Below, in pieces: positions 51,761 to 61,564 of a stretch of 64,000 nucleotides of DNA. Below the pieces are notes generated by a model that saw nothing but the letters and a program-made list of their open reading frames with translations, ran no database searches and was not told where the DNA came from. Location of the stretch: positions 1 to 64,000 of the forward strand of contig CAJSYQ010000009.1 of the NCBI GenBank assembly GCA_910574015.1, given 5' to 3'. Both the position numbers and the translations under genes were made by a program. Position 1 is the stretch's first letter; each line of letters starts with the position of its first letter. The stretch is from Eubacteriaceae bacterium (lineage in GTDB: Bacteria > Bacillota > Clostridia > Lachnospirales > Lachnospiraceae).

Positions 51761-52888
51761 ATGAGTGAATTAAAGCTATCTCATAATATAATCCGCCTCC
51801 GGCACGAAAAGAAGCTGACCCAGAAAGAACTTGCCGACTTTCTCGGGGTTACGAAAGCTTCTGTCTCCAAGTGGGAAAATGCCCAGAATACACCGGACAT
51901 ATTACTTCTTCCGCAAATTGCTGCCTTTTTTGGCGTGACGATAGATGAGCTGATTGGATACGAGGCCCAGCTTTCCAGTGAGCAGATCCGGCGGTGCTAT
52001 GCCGGACTGCGAAGGGATTTTGCCAGCCAGCCATTTGAAGAGGCCCGGGAGAGGGTAAGGGATCTTGCCCACCGGTATTATGCCTGTTATCCGCTGCTGC
52101 TCCAGCTGGGTGTTCTATATTGGAATCATTATATGCTGGCGGATACGGAGGAGGAGCGGGGCAGGACATTGGAGGAAGCTGTCGGATGGTGCGACAGGAT
52201 ATTGGAGAACTGTAATGATGTGGAGGTGTGCAGTGATGCCCTGGTGCTGAGATCGGGACTGTATCTTCAGATGGGGAGGCCGGAGGAAACCATCCGCGCG
52301 CTGGAGCCGTCGGCAGAACCCGGCCGTCTTGCAGGGCAGAACAGGACATTACTGATCCAGGCATATCAGATGGCAGGAAAGCTGGAGAGGGCCCGGAGCT
52401 TTGCACAGACAAATCAGTATCTGAGTCTGTTGGATCTGATAGGGGATGCGGTACTTTATCTGTCTCTGTATGAGCACGATTTGGAACGATGTGAGGAAAC
52501 GATCCGGAGGGTAACGGGGCTGCTGGAATTGTATAAGCTGGAACAGCTTCATCCCAATATTGCGGCGCAGTTTTATTATCAGGCAGCGGCAGTGTATGCG
52601 GTAAATGGAAAAAAAGAGAAGGTGATGGAGGCGCTGTTTTCATTTGAGAGAGACATAAATGTGCTGTTGGGTGCGGAGGAGATCCTGCTTCATGGCGATA
52701 GCTATTTCGATTTGCTGGACGTCTGGATCGATCAGCTCCCCCTTGGAAGCATGGCTCCCAGAGACAGGGCGCTTATCCGGCAGAATATACTGGAATCTCT
52801 GTCCCTGCCGGCCTTTGATTGTGTGAGGGAGGACAGGGAATATCAAAATCTTATCAGAAGACTGACGAATGGAGGTGCACTATGTTAA
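51761..52888 (+). CDS. XRE-family regulator with TPR-like C-terminal region
   Basis: 375 aa. HTH_3 at ~5-60 (LSHNIIRLRHEKKLTQKELADFLGVTKASVSKWENAQNTPDILLLPQIAAFFGVTIDEL, in parts). The rest is alpha-helical with TPR-like pairs (LYLQMGRPEETIRALEPS, ALVLRSGLYL), as in peptide- or protein-sensing regulators. GAGAGG-type site upstream. First gene of an XRE-PLDc_N-ABC-permease operon; likely its local regulator via the palindrome in its leader. Confidence 0.87.
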   Translation: MSELKLSHNIIRLRHEKKLTQKELADFLGVTKASVSKWENAQNTPDILLLPQIAAFFGVTIDELIGYEAQLSSEQIRRCYAGLRRDFASQPFEEARERVRDLAHRYYACYPLLLQLGVLYWNHYMLADTEEERGRTLEEAVGWCDRILENCNDVEVCSDALVLRSGLYLQMGRPEETIRALEPSAEPGRLAGQNRTLLIQAYQMAGKLERARSFAQTNQYLSLLDLIGDAVLYLSLYEHDLERCEETIRRVTGLLELYKLEQLHPNIAAQFYYQAAAVYAVNGKKEKVMEALFSFERDINVLLGAEEILLHGDSYFDLLDVWIDQLPLGSMAPRDRALIRQNILESLSLPAFDCVREDREYQNLIRRLTNGGALC

Positions 52889-53085
52889 ATATAAAAGATT
52901 TGCTGCCCTTTTTGATCCCGCTGGCAGCGGCAGAGTTTGTTCTGCTTGGATATACCATCCATCATATCCTGACTCATAAAACGTATAAGCGGGGAAGCCG
53001 GGGAATTTGGATTGCTGTGGTACTGATCGGAATGCAGTTTATCGGTCCGATTCTGTATTTTCTTCTGGGGAGGGAGGATGATTGA
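52882..53085 (+). CDS. PLDc_N-type small membrane protein (YxlE-like)
   Basis: 67 aa with two membrane helices (~8-28 and ~43-62, IWIAVVLIGMQFIGPILYFLLGR), the standard phospholipase-D-nuclease N-terminal-like module found alone. ATG 52882 has GGAGGT 5 nt upstream and overlaps the XRE stop by 7 nt. In Bacillus subtilis the same trio (yxlE-yxlF-yxlG) sits in the sigY operon, where YxlE is a negative regulator component; here an accessory role to the ABC pair is inferred. Confidence 0.82.
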   Translation: MLNIKDLLPFLIPLAAAEFVLLGYTIHHILTHKTYKRGSRGIWIAVVLIGMQFIGPILYFLLGREDD

Positions 53086-53086
53086 A

Positions 53087-53983
53087 ATGGATATGCTGAC
53101 GCTCTCTCATGTGAATAAGTGCTTTGGACACAAAAAGGTGCTGCAGGATGTGAGCTTTTCTGTTCGGGAGCATACAGTCTTTGGCTTTGTGGGGCAAAAC
53201 GGAGCGGGAAAGACCACCGCCATGAAGCTTATCCTTGGCCTGCTGACCCCCGACAGCGGTGAAATTTGTGTCAATGGCAGGCCGGTTCGGTATGGAGATA
53301 CGGATACGAACCAGTATATCGGATATCTGCCGGATGTCCCGGAATTTTATCCATATATGACGCCATCCGAATACCTGAGATTCTGCGGGGAAATTACCGG
53401 AATGCCTTCAAAAGAAATAAGCGCCCGGACGGAAGAGCTGCTTTGCCTTACCGGACTGGAAAAGGAAGACCGGCGGATCAGGGGCTTCTCACGAGGTATG
53501 AAACAGCGGCTGGGGGTGGCGCAGGCTCTTCTCAGCCGCCCGAAGCTGCTGATCTGCGATGAGCCCGCCTCTGCTCTGGATCCGGCGGGCCGCAGGGAGC
53601 TTCTGGACATTCTTGAAATGGCCGGGGAGCAGGCTACCGTACTTTTTTCCACTCATATTCTCTCAGATGTGGAACAGATCTGTGATGAGTTTGCCTTTCT
53701 TCATAATGGAAAGATAGTACGGCAGGATACTCTTGAAAACTTGCGTCAAAAAAAGAAAAGCTCCGATGTTGTATTGGAGATGGAACTGGCTGAGGACGCC
53801 CAAATGCTCCTGAAGATATTTTCTTATTTGAGATCCGGGGGACATAACCGTATCTTATTGGAGAAGGCAGAGATGCTCCCGGAGATTTTACATTATATTG
53901 CCAATAATAAAATACCGTTTCTGCGGCTGGAGCGGCAGGAGATGACCATTGAGGATCTGTTTATGGAGGTGGTGGGAAAATGA
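53087..53983 (+). CDS. ABC transporter ATP-binding protein (YxlF-like)
   Basis: 298 aa. Walker A GFVGQNGAGKTT, signature FSRGMKQRLGVAQALL, Walker B LLICDEPASALD, switch His in LFSTHILSDVEQI. C-terminal ~90 residues extend past the core domain, as in ABC-2 drug/bacteriocin exporters. Start at ATG 53087 (GGGAGG 9 nt before); ATG 53078 would sit right on the site. Overlaps the permease by 4 nt. Confidence 0.92.
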   Translation: MDMLTLSHVNKCFGHKKVLQDVSFSVREHTVFGFVGQNGAGKTTAMKLILGLLTPDSGEICVNGRPVRYGDTDTNQYIGYLPDVPEFYPYMTPSEYLRFCGEITGMPSKEISARTEELLCLTGLEKEDRRIRGFSRGMKQRLGVAQALLSRPKLLICDEPASALDPAGRRELLDILEMAGEQATVLFSTHILSDVEQICDEFAFLHNGKIVRQDTLENLRQKKKSSDVVLEMELAEDAQMLLKIFSYLRSGGHNRILLEKAEMLPEILHYIANNKIPFLRLERQEMTIEDLFMEVVGK

Positions 53984-54741
53984 GGGCTTTTATGAAGAAG
54001 GAATGGATGGAATGGGGCCGGACCGGGCGTCTGCTTGTCCTGGTGCTGGTTTTTGCTGTGCTGGGAATCCTGAACCCGGCGCTGGCCAGGCTGACGCCAT
54101 GGATGATGGAAATACTGTCGGAATCTCTGGCGGAAACGGGGGTGTCTGTCACTGATGTGACGGTAGACGCCATGGTTTCCTGGACCCAGTTCTATAAAAA
54201 TATTCCGATGGGATTGATCGTATTCGTACTGCTCTGTAGTGGAAGCTTTACCTCGGAGTATCAGAAAGGGACACTGATCCCGGCAGTGACAAAGGGACTG
54301 CCCCGACGGAAGATCCTTCTGGCAAAATCGGCGATGATGGCTGCTGTCTGGACGGGGTTATACATTTTGTGTGCCGGGATTACTTATGCGTATAATGCAT
54401 ATTTCTGGGACAATGGCATAGCAGACCATCTTTTTTTAGCCTTATTTCTCACCTGGCTGCTGGGACTGTGGGTGACCGGGCTTGTGATCTTCTTTTCCGC
54501 CGTGTCGCGGAGCGGCAGCCAGGTTCTTCTGGGGACCGGCGCCGTGGTGCTGGGAATGTATCTTCTGGGTCTGTTTCCCAAATTTAGTATGTATCTCCCC
54601 ATCCGCCTTCTGGACGGCATGGTTCTTCTGAAGGGGGCAGGTGTCCCGGGAGATTATTTTGCCAGTATGGCCGCCGCTGCGATCCTGATCGTATTGACCA
54701 ATGTACTGGGAGTGTTTTGCTTTAACCGGAAAGCCTTATAA
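53980..54741 (+). CDS. ABC transporter permease (YxlG-like)
   Basis: 253-aa ABC-2 membrane protein with six helices (~16-35, ~72-92, ~115-137, ~150-172, ~180-203, ~228-248) and the typical SGSFTSEYQKGTLIPAVTKGLPRRKILLAK segment between helices 2 and 3. ATGA overlap with the ATPase. Last gene of the operon. Substrate unknown. Confidence 0.87.
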   Translation: MRAFMKKEWMEWGRTGRLLVLVLVFAVLGILNPALARLTPWMMEILSESLAETGVSVTDVTVDAMVSWTQFYKNIPMGLIVFVLLCSGSFTSEYQKGTLIPAVTKGLPRRKILLAKSAMMAAVWTGLYILCAGITYAYNAYFWDNGIADHLFLALFLTWLLGLWVTGLVIFFSAVSRSGSQVLLGTGAVVLGMYLLGLFPKFSMYLPIRLLDGMVLLKGAGVPGDYFASMAAAAILIVLTNVLGVFCFNRKAL

Positions 54742-54754
54742 TGTCATCCCATTC

Positions 54755-54783
54755 TTGACTTAACCTTCCCACTGGGGTAGAAT
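54755..54783 (+). promoter_or_regulatory. Promoter of the diguanylate cyclase gene
   Basis: TTGACT, 17 nt, TAGAAT. The spacer holds CCCACTGGG, a small inverted repeat that could bind a regulator. The 125-bp gap holds nothing else clear; no good terminator for the ABC operon was seen. Confidence 0.55.
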
Positions 54784-54866
54784 TGCAATATAGTTAGTTT
54801 AACGGCGGGTGAGCTGGCGCTGTTGTACTAGAAGCATAATACTTGATAGATGGGAAATGACGGCAA

Positions 54867-55910
54867 ATGGAAAAAATAAAGATACGTTTTATCCGAACGA
54901 TAAACTGGGTCACAGAACACAGAAATAAGCTGTTTCTAATTGCCTGTCTGGTGATCCATGCCGTGTATGCAGGACTGTTTCACTGGGCGGGCATCTGGTT
55001 TCTGACAGCGCTGAATCTATTCAGCTGTTGTTTCTATTTTTTCTTTCTTGTGATCAGGAGAGATACCTCAGAGAGAAGTATGCTTGCTGCATATTTTGAG
55101 ATACTGTTCTTTTCCGTGATGAGTGAACTGGCACTGGGACCGGATTATGGCTTTTATCTTTATATCATAGGAATGTCTGCCTCGGTGTTTTATCTGCTCC
55201 CCTCTTATGTGAATAAGCGTTTTCTTTATCAGTCTGCCGGAATTGCCCTTGTTCTTATACTGGAGGCCGTCATTATGCTTACGGGGATCCGTTTCGACGG
55301 GATCCGGAGCGCTGCAGGACCGTATCAGCCGGCGGTATTCCTCAGCAATATCGGGATTACGGCCACCATAGTTCTGGCGGCAGCCTTTTTATATTCCAAA
55401 GAGATTGAGGTGGTGTGGGGTTCCCTGAATTACAATATGCATCATGATGCGCTGACAGACCTCTATAACCGGCGTTTTCTGGAGGATGAGATCCGGCATC
55501 TGCCGGAGGGGAAGAGAACAGAATTTGTCATCTGTATGATGGACATTGATTTTTTCAAGAAGGTCAATGATACATATGGCCATGAGGCGGGAGATGTGGT
55601 CCTGACCAGGGTGGCATCCTGTCTAAAGGATACAGCGGGAGAAGACAATATGGCAGTGCGGTGGGGGGGAGAGGAATTTATCCTGTATTTCCCGGGTATG
55701 AAGAAGGATCAGGCATACCGGATAACCGAACAATTGAGGAGACGTATCGAGGATATGGTGATAGAGACTGACGGAAAGAAGATCCGCGTGACGGTTACGG
55801 GCGGGATAGCGGCGGGACTGCCGGGGAGCAATTATGAAAAGGTCATAAAGAGAGCCGATGAAAAGCTGTATATGGGAAAACAACAGGGTCGGAACCGGGT
55901 TATCCTATAG
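54867..55910 (+). CDS. Membrane-bound diguanylate cyclase (GGDEF)
   Basis: 347 aa. Five or six membrane helices fill ~18-180, followed by a GGDEF domain (~190-347): HDALTDLYNRRFLEDEI, the metal-binding MDIDFFKKVNDTYGHEAGD, and active-site GGEEF in VRWGGEEFILYF. An RxxD inhibitory site is not evident just before GGEEF. It should make c-di-GMP, with the PilZ protein at 11.6 kb as a possible receptor. The site before the ATG is weak (GGGAAATGACGGCAA). Followed by a very stable terminator. Confidence 0.92.
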   Translation: MEKIKIRFIRTINWVTEHRNKLFLIACLVIHAVYAGLFHWAGIWFLTALNLFSCCFYFFFLVIRRDTSERSMLAAYFEILFFSVMSELALGPDYGFYLYIIGMSASVFYLLPSYVNKRFLYQSAGIALVLILEAVIMLTGIRFDGIRSAAGPYQPAVFLSNIGITATIVLAAAFLYSKEIEVVWGSLNYNMHHDALTDLYNRRFLEDEIRHLPEGKRTEFVICMMDIDFFKKVNDTYGHEAGDVVLTRVASCLKDTAGEDNMAVRWGGEEFILYFPGMKKDQAYRITEQLRRRIEDMVIETDGKKIRVTVTGGIAAGLPGSNYEKVIKRADEKLYMGKQQGRNRVIL

Positions 55911-55927
55911 TCCCTCCGCCAGACAGG

Positions 55928-55984
55928 AAAACACCTGCTCCACGGGATACCGGAACCGGTATTGCGCGGAGCAGGTGTTTTGTT
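55928..55984. terminator. Strong bidirectional terminator
   Basis: 14-bp stem AAAACACCTGCTCC / GGAGCAGGTGTTTT; the loop itself can form a small ACCGG/CCGGT hairpin. Lies between the convergent GGDEF and MCP genes. Confidence 0.85.
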
Positions 55985-56001
55985 ATTGATATTGAAAGGG
56001 A

Positions 56002-57474
56002 TCAGTTTTCTGTATTGGAATTTAATACACTGGAGAGCTGTTCCATACCGCTTTGTACATTTTCCATGGATTTCATTATGTTTTCTACGCCAGATGCCTG
56101 TTCCTCAGTGGAAGCGCTGATCTCTCCGGTGGTCTGCACAGAATTCTGAGAGATGTGTTCTACCTGATCCATAGCTTCCGACAGACGTTCCTTGATATCG
56201 ATAATGTTTACCAGTTCTTTTTGCAGCAGCTCCGTGACACTGATCACTTCTTCGGAGGAGTGGAGCATACTCTCAAAGATCTTCACCGTATCGTTCAGCT
56301 TTTCGTTTGACTCCTTCACGATGGTATTATTTGTATCAATGACACGATTTACATCATCTACCGTAGAGATCACATCCTTCAGAATGGAATCGATCTTCTG
56401 GGTGGCGGTGGAGGATTCTCCTGACAGCATATTGATCTCTTCTGCCACAACGGCAAATCCCTTTCCTGCCTCTCCGGCTCTGGCTGCTTCAATGGCGGCA
56501 TTCAGGGCAAGAAGATTGGTCTGCTTGGCGATCTGACTGATACTTTCTATGATATCTCCGATGGACTTGGATTTTTCCACCAGTGATGCGGCGCCTTCCG
56601 ATGCCACCCGGGTGGATGCAATGTTCTCGCTGAATTTCTTCGACAGGATTTCGATAGCCTGGATCCCCTCGTCATTTTTTTCCTTCAGCAGCCGGATGGT
56701 TTCCATTGTCTGGAGTACCCGGGACTCGGAATTCTGGATCTTGCAGTCCAGGTCGTTGAATATATCCAGGCTGCCTCTTACCTGCTGGATCTGCAGATCG
56801 GCGCTGTCAGCGATCTGGCTTGTGGACGCAGCGATCTGGGTTGTGCTGGATTCAAAATTATGCAGGGAATCGTATATATTTCCCGAAGACTCTTCCAGAC
56901 CATCGAAAGCATGGCGGACATTGGTGAGAATTCCCTCCATTTCGTGTTCCTTTTCTTCTACCTTCAGGAACAGGGAGCGTGCCCTCTTAATGATAAACAG
57001 AGCCACGATGGAAGCCAGTATATAAACCATCCATACGAATATCCAGATTGACTGGGTGTACATGGCCAGATATGCTTCAGGGAACACAAACATGGCAATG
57101 AAGTTGGGGATGATCGTGACGGCGGTGCAGACCCAGACAAGCGATTCGTCATAATAGGGTACAGCCAGAAAAAGAACAAGGAAAAAAGCTTCTGCCATGG
57201 CGCCAAAGGATGCGGGGTTTCCCAGTATGATAGTGAGCATACCCATTATAGGAAGTATGGAGATATAAAGATATTTGGCAGCTTTTCCAAGCAGTTTTTC
57301 GAATAATCTCACCAGTATACTGCAGCCCACCATGGACAGGACGATGCAGTCCCTTGCCGATCCGTTATTGAATAAAAGAACATATCCCAGCGCAACGCAG
57401 GGGATCACTGCAATAAAAAGAAACATAATAAGATTCATTTGCTTCTCTTCATTTTTTAAGATTTCCAGTTCCAT
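56002..57474 (-). CDS. Methyl-accepting chemotaxis protein
   Basis: 490 aa. The N-terminal ~175 residues are about six membrane helices without a periplasmic ligand domain or clear HAMP, so it may sense a membrane or intracellular signal. The signalling hairpin is intact: [20 protein letters not shown] then [17 protein letters not shown], flanked by coiled coils. Start ATG 57474 with AAAGGAGG upstream. CheC and CheD (4.5-5.6 kb) would act on such receptors. Confidence 0.92.
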   Translation of the reverse strand: MELEILKNEEKQMNLIMFLFIAVIPCVALGYVLLFNNGSARDCIVLSMVGCSILVRLFEKLLGKAAKYLYISILPIMGMLTIILGNPASFGAMAEAFFLVLFLAVPYYDESLVWVCTAVTIIPNFIAMFVFPEAYLAMYTQSIWIFVWMVYILASIVALFIIKRARSLFLKVEEKEHEMEGILTNVRHAFDGLEESSGNIYDSLHNFESSTTQIAASTSQIADSADLQIQQVRGSLDIFNDLDCKIQNSESRVLQTMETIRLLKEKNDEGIQAIEILSKKFSENIASTRVASEGAASLVEKSKSIGDIIESISQIAKQTNLLALNAAIEAARAGEAGKGFAVVAEEINMLSGESSTATQKIDSILKDVISTVDDVNRVIDTNNTIVKESNEKLNDTVKIFESMLHSSEEVISVTELLQKELVNIIDIKERLSEAMDQVEHISQNSVQTTGEISASTEEQASGVENIMKSMENVQSGMEQLSSVLNSNTEN

Positions 57475-57683
57475 TGAACTTCCTCCTTTTATCATGATTT
57501 ATTGTAGTATAAAATTATTAACATTTTAACATATTTAGTAAAATATGGCAATAATTTTACAATTTTTATATATTTTTTGTGGAATTTTTTCTATATTATA
57601 TTATAATGAAGACAGCCGGGAGAATTCCGGTTGGAACAATCAATCATGGTGAAGGAAGACTATTTTGCAGAAATGAGGTAAAT

Positions 57684-59867
57684 ATGAGCATATTTTATGA
57701 AAAGGAGCAGAAGGTTTTTCATCTGCAGACAAAAAGTACCAGTTACATAATGAGAATTGTGAAAAATAATTACTTGTCACATGTCTACTGGGGAAAGAAA
57801 ATCCATACGCCGGAGATGGAAAATGCACAGTTGAACTGGCTGATCGGATTTAGTGCGACGACAGACAATGAGGATAAGACCTACAGCCTGGATTTTGTAT
57901 GCCAGGAGTATCCCACGGGGTGTGGCACGGACTTTCGGATTCCTGCCGTATCCGCAGTGTATGGGGACGGCAGCCGCAACGTACAGCTTTTGTACCAGGA
58001 GCACCATATTACTGCAGGGAAACCCGGACTGCCGGGACTGCCAGCTGTTTATGTGGAGCGGGAGGATGAGGCGGATACGCTGGTGATCCGGCTTTCCGAT
58101 CCGCTAAAGAAGCTGTCGGTGGATCTGATGTACACGGCATACCGGGAACGGGATGTCATTACCAGAAGTGTCCGTGTGATCAATGAGGGAAGAGAGGATG
58201 TGGTTCTGGAGAAGGTCCTCAGTGCCAGTGTGGATTTCGAGACGGCGGACTTTGACTTTATCACCCTGCCCGGCGCCTGGGGAAGGGAGCGCCATATTGA
58301 GAGGACAACACTCCGCAGCGGTGTCCAGTCCATCGAGAGCCGGAGAGGTGCGTCCAGCCATCAGAACAATCCTTTTATGGCGCTGGCTGGGAAGGACGCC
58401 ACTGAGACCTCCGGGGACGTATACGCTTTTCATTTTGTATACAGTGGAAATTTTACGGCGGGAGTGGAGGTGGATCAGCTCTTTAAGGCCAGGGCGTTTA
58501 TAGGACTGAACGAGTATGATTTCTCCTGGACCCTTGAGCCGGGACAGGATTTTCAGTCGCCGGAGGCAGTGCTTGTCTATTCTGACGGCGGTTTTGGAAA
58601 GATGTCCCGCATCCTTCACGATCTGTACCGGCGCCGCCTTGTAAGAGGCAGGTACCGGGATGAGGTCCGGCCAATCCTGGCCAATAACTGGGAAGCCACT
58701 TATTTTGACTTCGATGAGGAAAAAATCCTTGCTCTGGCAAAGGAGGCGGCGGATCTTGGGATTGAGTTGTTTGTGTTGGATGACGGCTGGTTCGGAAGGC
58801 GGGACAATGATAACTGTTCCCTGGGCGACTGGTATGTATACGATGAGAAGCTGCCGGGGGGAATTGCGGGTCTGGCGTCCCGGATCAAGGAATACGGCAT
58901 GAAATTTGGACTGTGGTTTGAGCCTGAGATGGTTTCGCCGGACAGCGACCTGTACCGCAGTCATCCGGACTGGTGTATCCATGTGCCGGGGAGGATGCGG
59001 ACGGAGTGCCGGAACCAGCTGATACTGGATCTGTCCCGGCAGGAAGTGCGTGATCATATCGTAGCGGCGGTTTCCCATGTACTGGACACGGCGGAAATTG
59101 GTTATGTAAAGTGGGATATGAACCGTCATATGACGGAGCTGGGATCCGCCGGGCTGGACAGCAGGAGACAGAAAGAGATGCCGCACCGTTATATGCTGGG
59201 CCTTTATGAGGTGTTGGAAAAAATCGTTTCCTCCCATCCAGATGTATTGTTTGAGAGCTGCTCCGGCGGGGGCGGAAGATTCGATCCGGGAATGCTCTAT
59301 TATATGCCCCAGACCTGGACAAGCGATGACACCGATGCAGTGGAGCGACTCTCCATCCAGTATGGCACCAGCCTTGCCTATCCGGTGAGCACCATGGGCA
59401 GCCATGTGTCGGCGGTGCCGAATCATCAGGCCGGCCGGGTCACCTCTCTGAAAATGCGCGGAGATGTGGCTATGAGCGGCAACTTTGGTTATGAACTGGA
59501 TCTCATGAGGCTGACGGTGGAGGAAAAAGAGATGGTGCGGGGACAGATCAGACAGTATAAGGATCTGCGAACCTTTGTCCCCTCTGCGGATATGTACCGG
59601 CTGCTGAGCCCCTTTGATGGCAATCACACCGCCTGGATGTTTGTCTCAAAGGATGGGAATGACATTTTCGCAGCCTATTTTGAAATTCTTTGTGAAGTCA
59701 ATCCGGGAATCCGCCGGATGAAATTTACCGCCCTGGATCCAGATGCCGTCTATGAGGTGGTGGGAGAGGGCTGCTGCTATCGTGGGGATGAGCTTATGGA
59801 GATTGGTCTGGTGGTGGACTGCTTTGGGGATTTTCAGAGCAGGACATGGCGGCTAAAGAAAAATTAG
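57684..59867 (+). CDS. GH36 alpha-galactosidase
   Basis: 727 aa, intracellular (no signal peptide). N-terminal beta-sandwich, then TIM barrel with FVLDDGWFGRRDNDN, LGDWYVYDEKLPGGI, nucleophile Asp in GYVKWDMNRHMTE, ESCSGGGGRFDPGML, and acid/base Asp in TWTSDDTDAVERL; C-terminal beta domain. Hydrolyses alpha-1,6-galactosides such as raffinose and melibiose. ATG 57684 with GAGGTA upstream; the longer frame to 57579 is leader. An AT-rich region (57.5-57.6 kb) with TATAAT at 57602 lies upstream. No transporter is adjacent. Confidence 0.94.
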   Translation: MSIFYEKEQKVFHLQTKSTSYIMRIVKNNYLSHVYWGKKIHTPEMENAQLNWLIGFSATTDNEDKTYSLDFVCQEYPTGCGTDFRIPAVSAVYGDGSRNVQLLYQEHHITAGKPGLPGLPAVYVEREDEADTLVIRLSDPLKKLSVDLMYTAYRERDVITRSVRVINEGREDVVLEKVLSASVDFETADFDFITLPGAWGRERHIERTTLRSGVQSIESRRGASSHQNNPFMALAGKDATETSGDVYAFHFVYSGNFTAGVEVDQLFKARAFIGLNEYDFSWTLEPGQDFQSPEAVLVYSDGGFGKMSRILHDLYRRRLVRGRYRDEVRPILANNWEATYFDFDEEKILALAKEAADLGIELFVLDDGWFGRRDNDNCSLGDWYVYDEKLPGGIAGLASRIKEYGMKFGLWFEPEMVSPDSDLYRSHPDWCIHVPGRMRTECRNQLILDLSRQEVRDHIVAAVSHVLDTAEIGYVKWDMNRHMTELGSAGLDSRRQKEMPHRYMLGLYEVLEKIVSSHPDVLFESCSGGGGRFDPGMLYYMPQTWTSDDTDAVERLSIQYGTSLAYPVSTMGSHVSAVPNHQAGRVTSLKMRGDVAMSGNFGYELDLMRLTVEEKEMVRGQIRQYKDLRTFVPSADMYRLLSPFDGNHTAWMFVSKDGNDIFAAYFEILCEVNPGIRRMKFTALDPDAVYEVVGEGCCYRGDELMEIGLVVDCFGDFQSRTWRLKKN

Positions 59868-60562
59868 CCCCGGAAGAGTTCTTTTTTGGTTCCCCAGTCC
59901 CCGTGTCCCGGCATGATCAGCGTGTCGTCAGCCAGAGCATCCAGCCAGGGCCTGGTAATTGCCTGGTAGTCCTTTTTGTTTCCGCCGGGAAGGCGTGTAA
60001 TGACATCATAACCATTGACAAGGCTGTCGCCGGTAAATACGATCTCCGGCGACAGCCCTTTTTCTTCTGTAGTGAGGCGGATGCACTGGCTGCAGTCGGA
60101 ATGTCCGGGGGTATGTATGATTTCTGTTAGATAGCTGCCAAAGCGGAAACTTGTTTCCGTGTCAAATGTCTGATCCGCCTCGCAGGTATACGCCAGATCC
60201 ATAATTTGCGTAAACAGTTTCTGCTCCTCCTGGGATTTATCCATCACCAATATGGATGCAAAGGCCGCCAGATTTTTGTGTGGATCAAGGATCTTCCCGG
60301 CACAGCACTCCGAGCAGAGAAGGGTACTGTTTACCCTGCGGCGCAGCCAGTTCACACCGGAGATATGATCGCAGTGAGAGTGCGTCAGAAGAACGTCAGC
60401 ATGGGAGAGTGTATCTAAGACAGGCACGGCTTCCTCTGCCACAAGGGGATCGATGATCAGTGCCCTGCCCGGATCCTCATCATGGATGACAATATACATG
60501 CGGGAATCCAGTACTGGCAGTGCATAGACATATATCTGATTCTTTTCTTTTACATAATGCAT
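59864..60562 (-). CDS. MBL-fold metallo-hydrolase (glyoxalase II-like)
   Basis: 232 aa. Metallo-beta-lactamase fold metal ligands: LLTHSHCDHISG, IIHTPGHSDCS, VFTGDSLVNG and IMPGHGDWG. Typical of small thioester or ester hydrolases; substrate unknown. Its stop overlaps that of the convergent alpha-galactosidase by 4 nt. AGGAGG upstream of the ATG. Confidence 0.87.
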   Translation of the reverse strand: MHYVKEKNQIYVYALPVLDSRMYIVIHDEDPGRALIIDPLVAEEAVPVLDTLSHADVLLTHSHCDHISGVNWLRRRVNSTLLCSECCAGKILDPHKNLAAFASILVMDKSQEEQKLFTQIMDLAYTCEADQTFDTETSFRFGSYLTEIIHTPGHSDCSQCIRLTTEEKGLSPEIVFTGDSLVNGYDVITRLPGGNKKDYQAITRPWLDALADDTLIMPGHGDWGTKKELFRG

Positions 60563-60636
60563 AGTATTATCGCCTCCTATGAGGGGATTCTATCAAGGGG
60601 AGCGGAAAATGTCAATAGGCCTCCTGATATGCCCTG

Positions 60637-61425
60637 TCACGCAGGAATCTGCCGGCCCTCTGTATTGATGGTGTAATGATCCTTCAGGATCAGCTGGGAG
60701 ATGGGCACTAGCTGGAAACCCTTTTGCTTTAGCGTGGCCAGCAGTTCATCCAGAGCTTCGGCGGTATGTTTCCCGCCATTGTGGCAGAGTATGATGGAAC
60801 CATTGCCGAGATGCTTGTGTTCTGTGACACGCCGTATAATGGTGGCGGCGTCATAATCCTTCCAGTCGAGACTGTCTACATCCCACTGAATGGGATAATA
60901 ATTGTTTTCCCGGCACACCTTTATCAGGGTATCGTTGTAATCGCCGTAAGGCGGGCGGAACAGGATCATATCCTTTCCGGTGAGCTGTTTTACTTTCTCG
61001 TGGGGTTTCATAAGCTCATCCTTACATTGCTCCGGGGAGAGCTGCGGCATGTGCTTGTGGTTTTCACTGTGGTTTCCGAGATCGTGCCCCCCGGCGGCGA
61101 TGGCCTTTACATCCTCCGGGTATTTTTCAATCCATCCTCCGGTCATAAAGAAGGTGGCTTTTACATTGTGCTTTTTCAGAGTTTCCAGCAGCTGCGGGGT
61201 ATCCTCATTTCCCCAGGCAGCGTCAAAGGAGATAGAGATCAGGGGCTTTTGCTGCTCTACACAGTAAATGGGAAGCTCCTTTTCTTGAACAAGGGAACTG
61301 CTGAGGGTTTCGGATGTTTTCGGATAGATGAGGAAACTGGCAGAAAGCAGGGCGATGGACGTCAGTACGATGGCCCCCACCTTGGTGAAAAGAACCAGCT
61401 TCTCCCGTTCGATCTTTATATTCAT
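60637..61425 (-). CDS. Polysaccharide deacetylase (PdaB/NodB type)
   Basis: 262 aa with one N-terminal membrane anchor (~12-33). NodB domain with ISFDAAWGNEDT (Asp-Ala-Ala in place of Asp-Asp, as in PdaB-like proteins), metal His pair GNHSENHKHM, FRPPYGDYND, WDVDSLDWKDY and LCHNGGKH. Acts outside the membrane on peptidoglycan or related glycan; PdaB-like proteins serve sporulation, so this hints at spore formation. GAGGTAACG precedes the ATG. Confidence 0.87.
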   Translation of the reverse strand: MNIKIEREKLVLFTKVGAIVLTSIALLSASFLIYPKTSETLSSSLVQEKELPIYCVEQQKPLISISFDAAWGNEDTPQLLETLKKHNVKATFFMTGGWIEKYPEDVKAIAAGGHDLGNHSENHKHMPQLSPEQCKDELMKPHEKVKQLTGKDMILFRPPYGDYNDTLIKVCRENNYYPIQWDVDSLDWKDYDAATIIRRVTEHKHLGNGSIILCHNGGKHTAEALDELLATLKQKGFQLVPISQLILKDHYTINTEGRQIPA

Positions 61426-61490
61426 CGTTACCTCTTTTCAAGGTTTTTGGTATAATGTATGAGATCGGGAAAAAAATATGTATAAATCCA

Positions 61491-61544
61491 TTGACAATCG
61501 TTTATAAAAGGAGTAAGATGAACATATGAATAATTGTTCATATG
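61491..61544 (+). promoter_or_regulatory. Promoter and SmtB/ArsR-type operator of the metal operon
   Basis: TTGACA, 17 nt, TAAGAT (61491-61519), followed at 61523-61544 by a near-perfect palindrome with arms CATATGAA / TTCATATG around TAATTG. This is the classical ArsR/SmtB operator, placed over the transcription start. Confidence 0.85.
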
Positions 61545-61564
61545 AATAAATAAAGGAGGAAGAT

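Noticed and set aside
58104-59627. 507-codon open frame on the minus strand
   Set aside because: Lies wholly inside the GH36 alpha-galactosidase, which has all family motifs; the antisense frame has low-complexity His/Arg/Pro composition typical of a shadow.
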